Part shown: in pieces, positions 1-12,587 of the stretch
Position numbering within the stretch: position 1 is the first letter of the stretch
Layout: each line of letters starts with the position of its first letter
Assembly: GCA_025677825.1 (NCBI GenBank)
Contig: JAIXMO010000001.1
Coordinates: forward strand, 558,001-622,000
Reading direction: 5' to 3'
DNA: 64,000 nucleotides
DNA from: Helicostylum pulchrum
Lineage: Eukaryota > Mucoromycota > Mucoromycetes > Mucorales > Mucoraceae
Translations under genes and position numbers: made by a program
The notes under the pieces: generated by a model
What the model was told of the DNA's origin: nothing
Databases searched by the model: none
The model's input: the letters and a program-made list of their open reading frames with translations, nothing else

Positions 1-285
1 GCTCAATACTCCTACCAATATGCGATGCATTCTCATGTCCTCCCTTTAGACGGCATTTAGCGTGATCACACGCCAACTATCGGCGATTTCTATTGTAGCT
101 TCTTGGGGTGGGAGAACATGCTTCTTTCAATGGGGACCTGAAAAGTGCTTTATTTTTCCAAATCCGTGACTGGTCTAAAGAAACATCGAGTCACGACATC
201 CACTTTTTTTTAAAAATAAGAAAGGAGTTCTCGAATAAAGAAGTTAGTTACGTTCTTTTTTTTAAAAAAATATACATAATATATA

Positions 286-1742
286 ATGTCTAAACGTACT
301 TTTGATCAAATAGAAAGCTCCAATATAAAAGACAAGGTTGCTAAATTAACATTAGAACAAACGCCAAAACATGCACCACACAATATTATTAAAACGCATG
401 GTTTATTATTAGCGAGATTAAATGGAATCGAGTTACCGTCTCAACTACACAACTTGGATTCCGAATACAATACACTCTATAAATTAGTAAAGCAAACAGT
501 AACTTCAGGCGAAAGCAACTCTTGTTTATTAATTGGAAATAGAGGAACAGGGAAAACAGCTTTGGTTCGAACAGTATTACGAGACTTGCAGAAACTACAA
601 AACGAGTTTTGTATTGTAAAATTAAACGGGTTAACAGAAACAAACGATCGACTCGCGTTAAATGAGATTGCACGTCAATTAGCCATTGAACAAGATCAAA
701 ACGATCGTAGTTTTGTAAGTGGTACATACGGTTAAAAATTAAATATATATAGTGTACTAATATACATATACAGACATCATTTGCAGATTCATTTGATTAT
801 TTACTATCTTTATTAAAATTCGGGGACAGATCATCATTACCTGTTGTATTTATTCTAGACGAATTTGATTTATTTGCACAGCATCCAAAGCAAGCACTAT
901 TATACAATTTATTCGATGCAGCACAAAGTGCACAAAATCCTATGGCAGTTATTGGATTAACCTGCCGATTGGATACACTTGATTTATTAGAAAAGCGCGT
1001 CAAGTCTCGATTTTCTCACCGTCAAATTTACTTGTTTCCTTCCTCTAATTTTGGCCAGTTTATTGAGGTTGCTAAAGGCACACTTTTATTACCGTCAGAA
1101 GAAGAAAATAAACCGTTTAATGATTCATTGGAAGATTTATTTCAAAACCCTGTTGTCAATGGTATTTTACGACGTATTTTCGATCTTTCAAAAGATATTC
1201 GAATGTTTCATAAAATATGCGTAAGTAATGTTTAAAGGGGGGAGGGGGGGGGGGTATTGTCAAGAACTAACTTATATATATAGTTTCCACCAGTTTGTAA
1301 ATTAAGTAAAACACAGCCATTTTTATTAGCCGAAGATTTCCTTGAATCCAGTCTAGTACAACGAGCAGACTCAAAGACAGAGCTATTAACAGGAATATCG
1401 TTACTGGAGCTTATTTTGATTATCAGTATGAAGAAATTATTAGAAAAAGACGTACTTTCATTTAATTTTCAAATGGTATACGATGAATATAAGGACTTTA
1501 TGAACGAAACACAAGTAAAAGGAATGGGATTTGGTATGAAATTATATAAACGTCCTGTTGCTTTAAAGGCATTTGAAAATCTTCAGATGTTTGAGCTTGT
1601 TTGTCCTACTGATGTTGCTGGAAAATGTCCAAAAGAATACAGAATGACAAAGCTTATGTTGGAACAAGCTCAAGTGACTGAAGCTGTATTGAAGTACAAT
1701 TGTCCTTCTATGGTTAAAAAATGGGGAACTGGTGGCGCATAA
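286..1742 (+). CDS. ORC4: Origin recognition complex subunit 4
   Basis: ATPase-like subunit of the six-protein complex that marks replication origins and loads MCM in the nucleus. Three exons (286-714, 774-1220, 1284-1742), all joined in phase 0, give 444 aa, the usual ORC4 length (about 436 in man). Visible AAA+ features are the Walker A loop GNRGTGKT near residue 83 and the Walker B VFILDEFDLF in exon 2; both look intact. The C-terminal part (KGMGFGMKLYKRP, then the winged-helix region) matches ORC4 rather than ORC1 or CDC6. The first intron has a textbook branch site (TACTAAT) and the second contains a G-rich run. The start is the first ATG in frame, with stops upstream. Identity is seen in sequence; function is family knowledge. 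Confidence 0.93.
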
Positions 1743-2385
1743 TTTAGAAATACCCATTAGTAATAAATAAACATACGGCACATGTATTTTTTTTTTTGTG
1801 CAATGAATATAATTGTTGATATTATACGCCCAATGCAGAAAAAAAAAAGGGGGAACTCATGGTTTTTTTTTACAAGTCAGCCATACAAAGCAAAACTTGG
1901 AGGCTAAACTTTTAATCTTGTGTAAACAAGGCTAAAGAGATTCTGACGTGGCATTTGATATCTGTGTGAAAACGAAAGGGAAGGGATCCCAAACTTAATC
2001 AAGGTAAAACTTACCATTGGATGAAAAAAAAGGGTAACACCTTTTAAAATTATTGCACTATTTTCGAAAAAAAAATGTGGGAAATACTTTTTTTTTTTAT
2101 ATCATTTACTTTTTGTTTAGTTAAGAAGGTGTACAGCAAAACAAAATGTAACGCGTTAAAATATATGTACGTTAATACTACTGCAAGCTTATTTTTCTTG
2201 CTTGGTGTTATATGAGCTCATTAAAGATAAAATATTTTTTTTTTACTGTTTGAATGAATTGCATGAACCGTGGGAAAGTAAAAAAGATATTTTAACCAGT
2301 CTATAAAAATCCCCACACTTTTTTTTGTTTATTTTTTGCTCTTCTTTTTCTTCTTTTGTCCTTTAACCGAAATAAATTATATATC
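1743..2385. other. Intergenic region with TATA box of the next gene
   Basis: AT-rich spacer with several runs of A or T and no reading frame I can support. A TATAAAAA box at 2302-2309 lies about 80 bp before the acyl-CoA dehydrogenase ATG and is followed by a T/C-rich stretch, a plausible core promoter. The 3' end of ORC4 lies within the first part. Confidence 0.5.
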
Positions 2386-4057
2386 ATGTTCAAGCTTACT
2401 CAACGTCTTCCTCAACTTGTTGCCCGCTCCTCTGTGTCCAACATGGCTCGTCAAGCCGCTAAGCGGTAAGTTTTTATAATTAAACTCCTACTTTTTGGGA
2501 TTTCTAAATTCGATTTCAATATAGTAACTACGCTGCTTTGACCTTCTCTGTCCCTACTGCTCATGATACTCCTACCTCTTTGCACTCATTCACTGAAGAA
2601 GAGTTAATGCTCAAGGAGACCGTTTCCAGATTTGCTCGTGAGGTTGTTCAACCCAAGGTACAAGAGATGGACGAGGCTGAACGTATGGATAAGGATATTA
2701 TCAAGGCCATGTTCGAGAATGGTGTAAGTATTTTTTTATTTTTTTAAAAAAAAAGGAGGCTTTTTTTTGTTTAACTTTTTTTCTGTGTATGTTTAGTTGA
2801 TGGGTCTTGAAACTCCTGCTGAATATGGAGGTGCTGAATGTTCATTCATGGCAGCTATCTTGGCTGTTGAAGGTATTTTATATACATCACGTCTACTACA
2901 AAAAATAAATATTTAACATGTATTGAATAGAACTTGCCAAGATCGATCCTTCTATTAGTGCTTTATGTGATATTCACGTAAGTTGGTTTAGTTTGTAGCA
3001 ATTTAGGAACAAAAAAACTTACAATGCCTTTTTTAGAACACCTTGACTAATACCGTAATCCGTAAATATGCTTCTGATGAACTCAAGGAAAAGTACCTTA
3101 CTCGTCTTGCTACTGATACCGTTGGTAGTTTCTGTATCTCTGAAGCTGGTGCTGGTTCCGATGCCTTTGCTCTCCAGTCTCGTGCTGAAGATAAGGGTGA
3201 TCATTATATCTTGAACGGTGGTAAGATGTGGATCAGTAACTCTGCTGAAGCTGATATCTTTGTTATCTTTGCCAACGTGTAAATATATATATATTTTTTT
3301 TTGTGAAACTGTGTCTGGTCATTTTTTATTAACCTAAAATAACCTTTTTTTTTTAGTGATCCTTCCAAGGGTTACAAGGGTATTACTGCCTTCATTGTTG
3401 AAAAGGAGTGGGGTGTTGAAATTGCCAAGAAGGAAAAGAAGGTAAAAAAACATTATCAAGTGCTGTACAGTTTTTTTTTTAAAAAAAAATACCAACACTT
3501 TTAAATTGTAGCTCGGTATCCGTTCTTCTTCTACTTGTGTCTTAAACTTTGACGACGTCAGAATTCCCAAGGAGAACGTTCTCGGTAAGGTTGGTGAAGG
3601 TTACAAGTACGCTATTGATTCCTTGAACGAAGGTCGTATTGGTATTGCTGCTCAAATGATTGGTTGTGCACAAGGAGCTTATGATATTGCTTTACCTTAC
3701 ATGATGGAACGTAAGCAATTCGGTCAAGCTATTGGTTCATTCCAAGCTATGCAACATCAATATGCCGAAGTTGCAGTTGAGATTGAAGCTGCCAAGCTCT
3801 TGACTTATAACGCTGCTCGTTTGAAGGAAGAAGGCAAGCCTTTTGTTATGGAGGCAGCTATGGCCAAGTGGCTCGCTGCCAAGGTAGCTGAGAAGGCTAG
3901 TTCTTATGCTATTGAATGGATGGGTGGTAACGGTTTCGTTCGTGAAACTGGTGTTGAAAAGTTCTACCGTGATGCCAAGATCGGTGCCATTTATGAAGGT
4001 ACCAACAACATGCAACTTCAAACTATTGCCAAAATCATTGGTAACAAGTACAAGTAA
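2386..4057 (+). CDS. ACADSB: Short/branched-chain acyl-CoA dehydrogenase, mitochondrial
   Basis: FAD enzyme that desaturates 2-methyl-branched or short acyl-CoA, as in isoleucine/valine breakdown, passing electrons to ETF in the mitochondrial matrix. Seven exons (2386-2465, 2525-2723, 2797-2872, 2931-2977, 3037-3278, 3357-3441, 3512-4057) give 424 aa. The first about 28 residues are basic and amphipathic ([16 protein letters not shown]), a typical presequence. FAD/substrate motifs [12 protein letters not shown] and KMWISN are present, as is the C-terminal catalytic-base segment [16 protein letters not shown], whose Glu position fits the ACADSB/ACADS group. Codon use is more GC-rich in third positions than its neighbours, suggesting high expression. 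It faces NIF3 tail to tail with 59 bp between stops. Exact chain-length preference cannot be read from sequence. Confidence 0.92.
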
Positions 4058-4116
4058 ATTTTATTTTTTATATAAACATATATATACGCGCAATTAAAAA
4101 ATAAAAAAAATGTAAA

Positions 4117-5202
4117 TTATACAATGACAAGAGGGTCTTTATCTGTCTTTGATACAATTACTTGAATGGGTTCACCTTCTTCAGATGTTTCATTAGCCAA
4201 TTCCTTTTCCAAGGCTGGTTTTAAGACGGCAGAAAGGTACCCGCGTTCTGTGTTTGTGTGTTCACATAAAATGACACTGGTGTTTTTAGCCAAAGCAGAT
4301 AAAACATCATGGTGTCCCATTTCACCAGTGAAATAAAGATCGGCACTAACAGGTCCTAAAACAGATGACCCGGATCCAGCACAAATAGCTACTGTTTTGA
4401 TCATGGTATTCTTTTCAGCAGTAGCCAAACGAACTAATTATAAAAAAAAAAACCGAATAAATATATAATATAAACAAATAAGAGAAAAAAAAAATTTTTT
4501 ACCGTGAGGTAATCCAATTAATTTCTTGACACGTTCAACAATTGTCATCAAATTGGTGGGTTCTTCAAATGTAAATAATCGACCTGAACCTGATTCTTCT
4601 TGTCCAACAGGAGGGTTTACAAAAGGTGTGATTGGTTTACAAGTACCTTTACCAAGTCCACTAGCTAACCAGTCATTCACTAGCAATAATATAAAGCTTT
4701 AGTAGGTGTGTCTGACAAGTATACACCTAGATTTGTTTATGATTTTTACCTCCGTTAGCGCAATTATCACAAGCAGTATGAGGTGAATAAATACCAACAC
4801 CGCGTGCAATGGCTTTCAAGATAATATCTTGCTTGACGTCAGCTGAAGTTAAACGTTTCATGGAACTAAAAATGGGAGGATGATACGCAACAATTGTACC
4901 AACCTAATTTTTTTGCTTAGAAGATATATACAAATACAAACACGCGTAATAAATAAAAACCTTTGGGTCAGAAAGTGCTTCTTCAAGTACTTGGTGAGTT
5001 AAATCAATAGTTAAAAACACCTTGCTTTGTTTAGGTGAAGGAAAAGGTGGTTCTAACAATGACAAGTTAAAGGCAAGTCTTTTTAGATAATAAGAAGTCT
5101 ATTTTTACCAACTAAAACACCAACATTGTCCCAAGAAGATTCTGCCAACTCTAAAGGAGCAATGGTTCTCATGCAACGGGTGACTTTTGATAAAAGAGAC
5201 AT
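4117..5202 (-). CDS. NIF3: NIF3-like metal-binding protein (DUF34 family)
   Basis: Member of the widespread NIF3/NGG1-interacting-factor-3 family, whose biochemical role is unsettled. Five exons (5109-5202, 4961-5052, 4750-4903, 4503-4679, 4117-4433) give 277 aa, close to yeast NIF3 (288). The conserved metal-ligand clusters are all present: VAYHPPIF, PHTACDN and the late EHTNTERGY. The start at 5202 is the first ATG and gives the family N-terminus ending in SSWDNVGVLV. The gene is divergent from the NmrA-like gene, with a 198 bp shared upstream region, and convergent with the acyl-CoA dehydrogenase. Identity is firm; no specific function should be inferred. Confidence 0.92.
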
Positions 5203-5400
5203 TAGACTAGTTTAATACTTGATGCTGTTAAAAAGAATATAAAAAAAAAATTGTTTTTTATTTTAACTTGGAGACACGGGCTTTTAATTACAGCACCCCC
5301 CATAAAAAAGTGTATGTGTTGTATACAAGTATAAATAAAGATCAAATTTGACACGAAAAAAAGATAAAATAAAGCTTTCCTTTTATACAAATATACAAAA

Positions 5401-6496
5401 ATGAAGAACTGTATTGTTATTACAAACGTTGATAGTTTTGCTGGTTACGCTATTGCTTTTGAATTTCTTAGTAAATGGAATCATAGTAGTTCATCCAAAC
5501 CGGTTACCGAATTCCGTCTATTATGTCATGAGCGTCAGGGCTTGCACGAATTGGAGAAGCTGGGAGGAAAGATTTTCGAGGTAGAAAACTTTGATGATAA
5601 GAAAGAAATACGTGCTATTATGAGAGGTGTTTTCTATGTCGTTTTGATACCTGAATACTCTACTGAGCGTGTACAAGAAGGAGAAGCGATAATTGATGCT
5701 GCAGAAAAAGAAGGAGTTGATTATATGACGATGCTTTCATAGTAAAGTATTATATAATACGTTAACCCTTTTTAAACTAAAACCTTTTTTTATTTTATTT
5801 TTTAGTTTGGGAATTGATAAATTAGAAGAAAAAGTAACTAGTACCAACAAGTTTGAAAACTTGAATCAATATCTTGAGCTTGAAAGAAAAGTAGCGGATA
5901 ACTTTAACTGTGCTAGTTACTGTATTATGCAAGTACCTATATTTCATCAATTATTTTACTATTTTGGCCCCATGATCGATGACAAGCAACAGATTGCATT
6001 ACCAACGAAAGAACACAAGGAATGGCATTCGATTGATTTAGGTGATTTAGTTTCAGCCGTTTTTAACCTATCAAGCTCAGACAGCTCAGAGAAAAATCAA
6101 ACGCTATTCAGATTCACTGGACGTCATACGATAACAGCTGAGCAAATGGTTAAATATGCTAGTAAGGGCCTGGAGCGAGAAGATATGACGTATAATAAAA
6201 TCGATCCTGAAGAAATGTACAATTATTTAAGTCGCATACATGGCGATAATCGTTTTAGGGAAAGACCCAACCACAGCCTCTTTGAGGGCGAGGACCGATC
6301 CTATTTGTTTCCATTGGGAGAATATTTGAACGAAACTTGTATTCATACTTTGATCGAATACTGGCAATTGATCAATACTACTGAAGATACCGGTAGAACT
6401 TCCGAAGATCTTGATAATGCTCTTGACGGTCGTGAATCTATAAGCTTAAAGCAATTCTTTAAAGATAATAAGGGTCAGTTTCAACGCCTTCGTTAA
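5401..6496 (+). CDS. NmrA-like NAD(P)-binding protein
   Basis: Two exons (5401-5741, 5806-6496) encode 343 aa. The N-terminus (CIVITNVDSFAGYAIAFEF) has the beta-alpha-beta start of a Rossmann fold, with a degenerate glycine motif (NVDSFAG instead of GxxGxxG). It is followed by the NmrA-type pattern of a charged strand end, a residue run FEVENFDDKKEIRAIMRGV, and a later YLELERKVADNF segment. Members of this atypical short-chain reductase group act as redox sensors or regulators rather than enzymes. The last about 50 residues are acidic and polar. The loss of the canonical dinucleotide glycines makes cofactor binding uncertain. Divergent from NIF3. Confidence 0.7.
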
Positions 6497-7067
6497 ATAA
6501 AAAAAATCATACTTTTTTGTTGTTTATAAATAAACAAAATCCCCTTGCCCGTAAATATCATGAAATCTCCAAAAAGCTAAAAAAAAAAAAAAAAAAAAAA
6601 AAAAAACTACATTAACTTTATTAGGAAAAAGATCTAGGCTTGATCCTTTTTTTTCTCTTTCTGTTTTTCATTTTTAACAGTCTGGTTTCAAGGGTTTATT
6701 GGCTCTAGTTTTTTTTTAAAAATTGTACGCTACTGCAGCCTGTAATACATTAAAACGATTGCGTAATAAGAAGGTAAAAAGGAATCCTATAAAGCGATTA
6801 GTTTAAATAAGCTATCTAGGTTAATTTTTTGCATTTCAAAAAAAAAATGTTGTAAAAAAACTCAGATGCCATTCCAAATTAGGAGCATTACTTAAAAAGG
6901 CATATGCATGACGCAAAGAACAACTTTAATTTTTTTAGCTTTACTTATAAGAGCAGCTACATTTTTTATATATTTCTTTTCTTTTCGCTTTTACTTTTTC
7001 ATTACTTTTTTACTAAAAAAAAAAAAAATAAACATATATTTTTACTATTAAAAAAAATACACCAAAT
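6497..7067. other. Intergenic region with long poly(A) tract
   Basis: Spacer between the NmrA-like gene and the phosphatase gene. It holds an A run of about 27 nt near 6580-6606 and several T runs; a TATA-like stretch (ACTTATAAGAGC, about 6943-6954) lies about 115 bp before the next ATG. No supported coding sequence. Confidence 0.4.
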
Positions 7068-9648
7068 ATGAGCGTCACTTTTGAATCACCCACTCACCAT
7101 ATAAACGATAATATTAGCTTATACTCGGCTAGCGATAACGAATCAACGAATAATAATACTACGCCGTTTCACATGGCAACAAATACTAGCATCCACCAAG
7201 ACTTTCTCAACGTTATCCAAGCTCGTCAACAAACCTTCCAATTACAGTCTCCCAGCAGTACTGGTTGGTCAAACAAGACGTTACCTGCCATGTATCGTCA
7301 ACCCATCGAGGATTTAGCGCCTATCGATAGTAAACTATTAAATCAACTAATGACAAATCAAACAGAGTCGCTATTAATTATTGATTTAAGATCATTTAAC
7401 TATTTCGCACTGGGTAGAATTAAATCCGCAATCAATGTTTCTATCCCTTCCATCTTGTTAAAACGTGCTTCTTATTCCATTGAGAAAGTATGTGAACTAA
7501 TTAACTATGACGATAAAGCTGCAGATCATCTAAAGCATTGGTCTAGCGCTACACACATTATATTCTACGACCATTCTTCCTTTTCGCCTACTGATTCTGG
7601 TAACTCGGCTACAGCTATCTTACTTGGTTCCAAGTTGCGTGCTGCTGGTTATAAACACCAACTAAGCTATTTACAAGGTTAGTAAAAACAATTTTTTTTT
7701 TTACTGTTTTAAAAATTAATTAATCTTTTTTTTTTTTTACAAAGGCGGTATAAAGAGATTTAGTGAGTTACATCCTGAACAATGCGCGGGACCGCTAGAA
7801 GAACCCAAAGACAAGACCAAAGCACGAATTAAGCGACCCAACAGTATTCAATTACCGTTACCCACCAGCACAAATCTGAACCGCAGTTCAGCGTCAGTCA
7901 ATCCTTTTTTCTCCAATATACGTCAAAATCTTGAACTATCACACGGACCATTAAAAGAAAGATTCAGCGTTCGGTTACCCTGGGGATTGCAAAACGAACA
8001 AGGCACGATTTCATCTAGTTTATCACCCGCATTGTCATCTTCTGTGTCTAATAATGCACATCACCCTCGTTTCGGGTTGGCAGGAAGTTCTGTTGATAAA
8101 CATGGAAACTTTGTGTTACCTGCTTGGGTTCGAGATATTATGGATACTGAAAATGGACCAAAAAAGCTAGCTGAAATGTACGAGGTTAGTAACACAACGA
8201 TATTTTATTTCAAGTATGACATAAAATACTAAAATAAGAAATTAATTTAACACCATATGACATCATAACTCACTCTTTTTGTTTGTAATGTAGCAATTGG
8301 AACGTGTTGAACAAGAAAGACTTTATACTGTAATGAAGTATCATTCTCAACAAGATCAACCAACAGATAAATTCCCCTTTAGTATTATTGCTAGTATGGA
8401 AAAGGGCGTACTTAATAGATACGATAACATTTGGCCCTTCGGTAATTTTTAATTCAGTAAAAAAAAAAAAACCTTCCGTAAGCTAATACTTTTTTTTTTA
8501 ATAGCTTATTCAAGAGTAAAATTAACAGATAAAAGCGACGATTATATTAACGCCAATTACATTCAATACGCAAACATTAAAAAAGATATTACACTGAGCC
8601 CTATTCATCAATCAGAGCAAGAACTCAAATTACAAAAGCAAGGCTTACTAAGCCAAGAATCTTTACGTACAATGAACAAGTGCAATGTTGAACTTGACTG
8701 CAACAGACAATATATCTCGACACAAGGTCCCTTACCAACTACCTTTGACGACTTTTGGAATTTAATCTGGTATGAAAATTCCTTTGTCATTGTTATGCTT
8801 ACACAAGAAATGGAGATGAATAAGGTAAATTACCTTTTTATTTACTTGCAAAAAAAAAAAAAAGTCTAATTTTTTCTGTTTAGATCAAATGCCACAGATA
8901 CTGGCCATCTACTGTCCAAGTACCACAAACGTACGGTAAAATGACTGTAACACTTTTATCCGAAACCAAACACTCTGTACTCAACATGAACGATAAACGT
9001 GAACGAGACGATCCAGGCGACGAGCATATTATTATCCGTAAATTCAAGCTGCAGCAATCTCAAACAAAAGAAGAACGTACGATAACGCACTTGCAGTACA
9101 CTGGGTGGACAGATTTCGGTGTTCCTGATCAGCCTATTGGTATTCTTCAGCTTATTCATCATGCAGATGAAGCAGACAGATATCATCAATTAAGAAACGA
9201 ACACGTCGGTCCAATGACTGTGCATTGCTCTGCAGGATGCGGTCGATCTGGAACCTTTTGCGTAATTGATACCATCATTCAAAGATTATGGCATGAAAAA
9301 GATGTTTATACTTCAACCACGACAGATAAAATTCAACAGACTGTTAGTCGTTTCCGAGAGCAACGTATGAGTCTGGTGCAAACTCACAGGCAATTTGTAT
9401 TTTGTTACGAAGCGGTTTTATGGTGGTTACTTGGGTACGGTTACTTGCCTGCCGCTATTTCTTCGACTTCTTCTATGGCCACTCTTGTAAATAGTAACTT
9501 TTATGCTACTAGCTCAAACTCTTCTAATACTACTGTACAATCTCTTGACTTTGAATCTAAAAAGCCGGTAGAAGATGATGGTCAGTCTTGTTCTATTGGC
9601 AGTATGGGTAGTATTGGTAGCATAGTAGATCATTTTAAAGATTTATAA
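7068..9648 (+). CDS. Rhodanese-domain protein tyrosine phosphatase (Ptp2/Ptp3/Pyp1-like)
   Basis: Classical tyrosine phosphatase of the fungal MAPK-phosphatase type. Five exons (7068-7677, 7745-8184, 8294-8441, 8505-8824, 8884-9648) give 760 aa. A rhodanese/Cdc25-like domain covers about residues 95-220 (LLIIDLRSFNYFALGRI to GGIKRF). Its active loop reads IFYDHSS, with Asp where a catalytic Cys would be, so it is probably a docking domain. The catalytic domain follows: DYINANYIQY, QYISTQGPLP, KCHRYWP and the P-loop VHCSAGCGRSGTF with Cys and Arg intact. The WPD loop reads WTDFGVP, with Thr for Pro. The linker and C-terminus are Ser-rich. By family knowledge such proteins dephosphorylate stress or mating MAP kinases; the exact substrate is inference. 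Confidence 0.88.
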
Positions 9649-9877
9649 AATATCAAATAAATTCCTCTTTTTTTTGTGTGTACATAGAATACTTTTAAAC
9701 ATTTTCCAGTTTTACGGGTTACATGTTCGCGCGTGACCTATAATGATTGCTTTTCCCCCAAAAAAAAAGACTATAAACGTGGCAATATTATTTTATTTAA
9801 CTACAAAAAAGAGGGGTGGAGATAAACACAAAAAATGAAGGAGGATAATAATAAATAAAAAAAATATTTCTGTACAC

Positions 9878-11490
9878 TTAAAGACGAGGTATGGCCATAT
9901 TTAATCTAGTGATACGTCTTTTTGGTACCTTTTTATGCCTTGGAGTACTTGTACTTGACTTTTTTACATGTGGTAAACTACGGAAAGTGAAATTTGAAAT
10001 GGACTCAGTAAGAGGGGATAAGGTATAATTGATACAAGTCAAGGTAGATAATTTTGCAGCCAGTCTATTTTGAGAAAGATTTAATGTGATATTTGTTTCG
10101 TTCATTGGCATATCAAATGGTAATACAGGTGGTGCAGTAGAGAATAATTCAGGCCCTTCTACTGCATACCAAGGAGCATCTGCATCATCTGCATAAATAT
10201 CTGCCATAGAAAGACAAGGTGTTGTTGTTGTTGTCGCCACTGATAAACCGTTTTCAGATATTAAATCATTTTGTGATTTCGTGGTGGCGGGTTGTTGATA
10301 CATGAGGTGGTTGATTGGATGATAATCTTTATAAGAACTGAGGCCTAACTGATTCATACTACGGTTGTGTGTGAATAGATTGGCAGCAGTAATTGGAACT
10401 GACCTGCAGTGAAAGTAGTCATCGACATCATTATTGTTGTTATGAATTAAATCATTCTTTTTTAAGTCGTCTAATTCTAAGAAGGATGAACCAAAAACAG
10501 TAGATGTTGGGCTTGTAGTTATATATTGATCATAATACATATCAAATGTAGGTGTAAATAATGTACTGGTGGGTGAATCTGGAAAGTTGTCTAATTCAGG
10601 TAATGAATATTCACTACTACTACCTTGATCTCGAAGATGTGCCCAAGAAGGTGGTCGAATTGAATTACTACTACTACTACGCTGTGAATAAATCGATAAT
10701 TGTCTCTTCTGTTGTTGTATTAATCGTTCTTCTTGTTCTTGCTTCTTCTTTTTCTCTTGTTCAGATTCAATAATTCGTAAACTAAGTGTATGAATCATCA
10801 CGGGTAAATCCTCTTGCAACATATTTCTCAATTGATTTTCAATTTGACGCTGTAAAAAGTCTCGAAGAATAGATATACTATCAAATGTAGAACTGATACG
10901 AATACTCTCTAATGGGTCGTTTTTAAATACAAGTGTAACTCCTTTCGTCTTTGAAACTACAAGTACAACAATCCCTCGAAGTTTTAGATCACTAATACGA
11001 AGAATCATTGGCACAACCAGAGGTTGGTCAGCTGCCAATATACCTGGTCTAGAATGACGTGGTAACTCTGAGCTTTTAGCGTGCATCGGGTTTGCCTATT
11101 AAATAATTACAATATGAGTCATTTTAAACTTGCAGCACTTTTTTTCTTTTTTTGTTACCTGAACTTTCGTTTGTACTTCAATGTAAGCGTCACCAGCGTA
11201 ATTCAGTTTGAAAATACCCCGGAATTTATCTGTACCGAGCTCACCAATTTCAAGTATTTCCAATTCTGGCGGCTAAAATATATATTTGTTTAGCATACAA
11301 TGTTACTGATATATCTATTTTTTTAAAAAAAAAAAAAAATTACCTTTGTACCCATGTTCAACTCTTTTACTGTAATGTGATCTACAATGACTGGAGGCTT
11401 ATTGCCTTTGTTTAAAGCCGTTTCTAATTGCGATTTAGCTTCTACATAAAACTCTTGATCGAACTCTGGCCAACTAAATCGAAAGGCCAT
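9878..11490 (-). CDS. MDM34: ERMES complex subunit Mdm34
   Basis: Subunit of the ER-mitochondria encounter structure, located on the mitochondrial outer membrane and binding lipid through its SMP domain. Three exons (11344-11490, 11159-11272, 9878-11095), joined in phase 0, give 492 aa. The start [15 protein letters not shown] and the block [19 protein letters not shown] are near-diagnostic for Mdm34, followed by [17 protein letters not shown]. The SMP domain fills roughly residues 1-210; the rest is low-complexity ([15 protein letters not shown], Ser/Thr- and Asn-rich) and ends in a basic [12 protein letters not shown] segment. It lies on the same strand as GET1, about 1.1 kb downstream of that gene's stop. 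Confidence 0.95.
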
Positions 11491-12587
11491 TTTAAAATAC
11501 AATTAAGAAGAGAGAAAAATTTTAATACAAGGAAAGAGAGAAAGAGAAATAATCGGATGTTGTTGCGGGGTAAAGTTAGGATTTTTCCGTAACTAAAAAA
11601 AAAAAATGTTACTAAAAAAAAATCAGAGGCCTATTTTACCCGGATAAAACGATTATGATAGGGTGATTGTCATACCTTTTTGATTTAAACTCATTGATGA
11701 ACCTGGCCTTGCTTAACCCCTGGCAATTCTCTTATTTATCAAACAAAAGAAAGAAAAACTATATCGCCTTTCATATGTCCAACTACGCAAAGCTAAATAG
11801 AAACTGTATATAAAAACATCCCGATCTTTTCTTATTTTTACTGTTTTTGACTCAAAAAGAAACAAACAAGGGCTTTCCCTTTAAAGCTCCGGATACTCTA
11901 CTTCTTTTTTTTTACTCGACTTTTACACGCTCACGCTCACGCACGTTCGCGCACATGCGCACACGCTGTTTTCGATGCATTATGTACCACCTTTACAATA
12001 TATCACTGAACCTGAACCTCGTATAGTATCCTTCTAAAATCCACGTATCCTGATAGTCCCGACTTTTTACCTCAATGTGACTCAAAAATCTCGGATTTCC
12101 TTGAGATCAAGTAATTACTATCACAAAAAAAAAAAAAAAAAAAAAGTGTTGCTTCTTTTTCCCCAACTAAATCTTTTTTTTTTAATCGAACAAAAAAGGT
12201 TTCACGTTTAAATTACATTTTTGAAACACAACAATAACAAAACATATTGACTATCGCTGTATTATCCTGTTCAATTGGTTGCATGCAGGGTTATGTTGAC
12301 GACTTTTTCTCCAAAACATTCTTTTTATTACTAAACGGCTGCATACGTTGTTATTTTATTTTCCCTTTCCTTAAAAATGCAACTAAAGAACCTAAAGTAT
12401 AAGTGACGTAAATAGACTGGCTATAACTCTTCTAATTTATATTACATCATTTACAGCCGCTAAACTAGACAACAAAAAGCGACTAACTGGCATTGCAATC
12501 ATAGAAAAAAAAAAACTGTATATTTTTATTTATTATTATGTAGGTGTATTTTTTTTTTTCTATTCGAGCTTATACAGTACCCAAAGA
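11491..12587. other. Long intergenic region with a promoter-like patch
   Basis: Separates MDM34 (reading left) from the GET1 3' end. On the plus strand there is TATATAAAA at 11807-11815, then an AC/GC-alternating stretch (about 11930-11965, repeated CACGCTCACG-like units) and a 20-codon frame starting at the ATG in the GATGCATTATG context near 11977. A poly(A) run of about 21 nt lies at 12125-12145. No protein of recognisable family is encoded; the patch could be the promoter of a short or non-coding transcript. Confidence 0.35.

Noticed and set aside
108..293. 61-codon frame before ORC4
   Set aside because: Its end overlaps the ORC4 start in another frame and the product has no recognisable feature.
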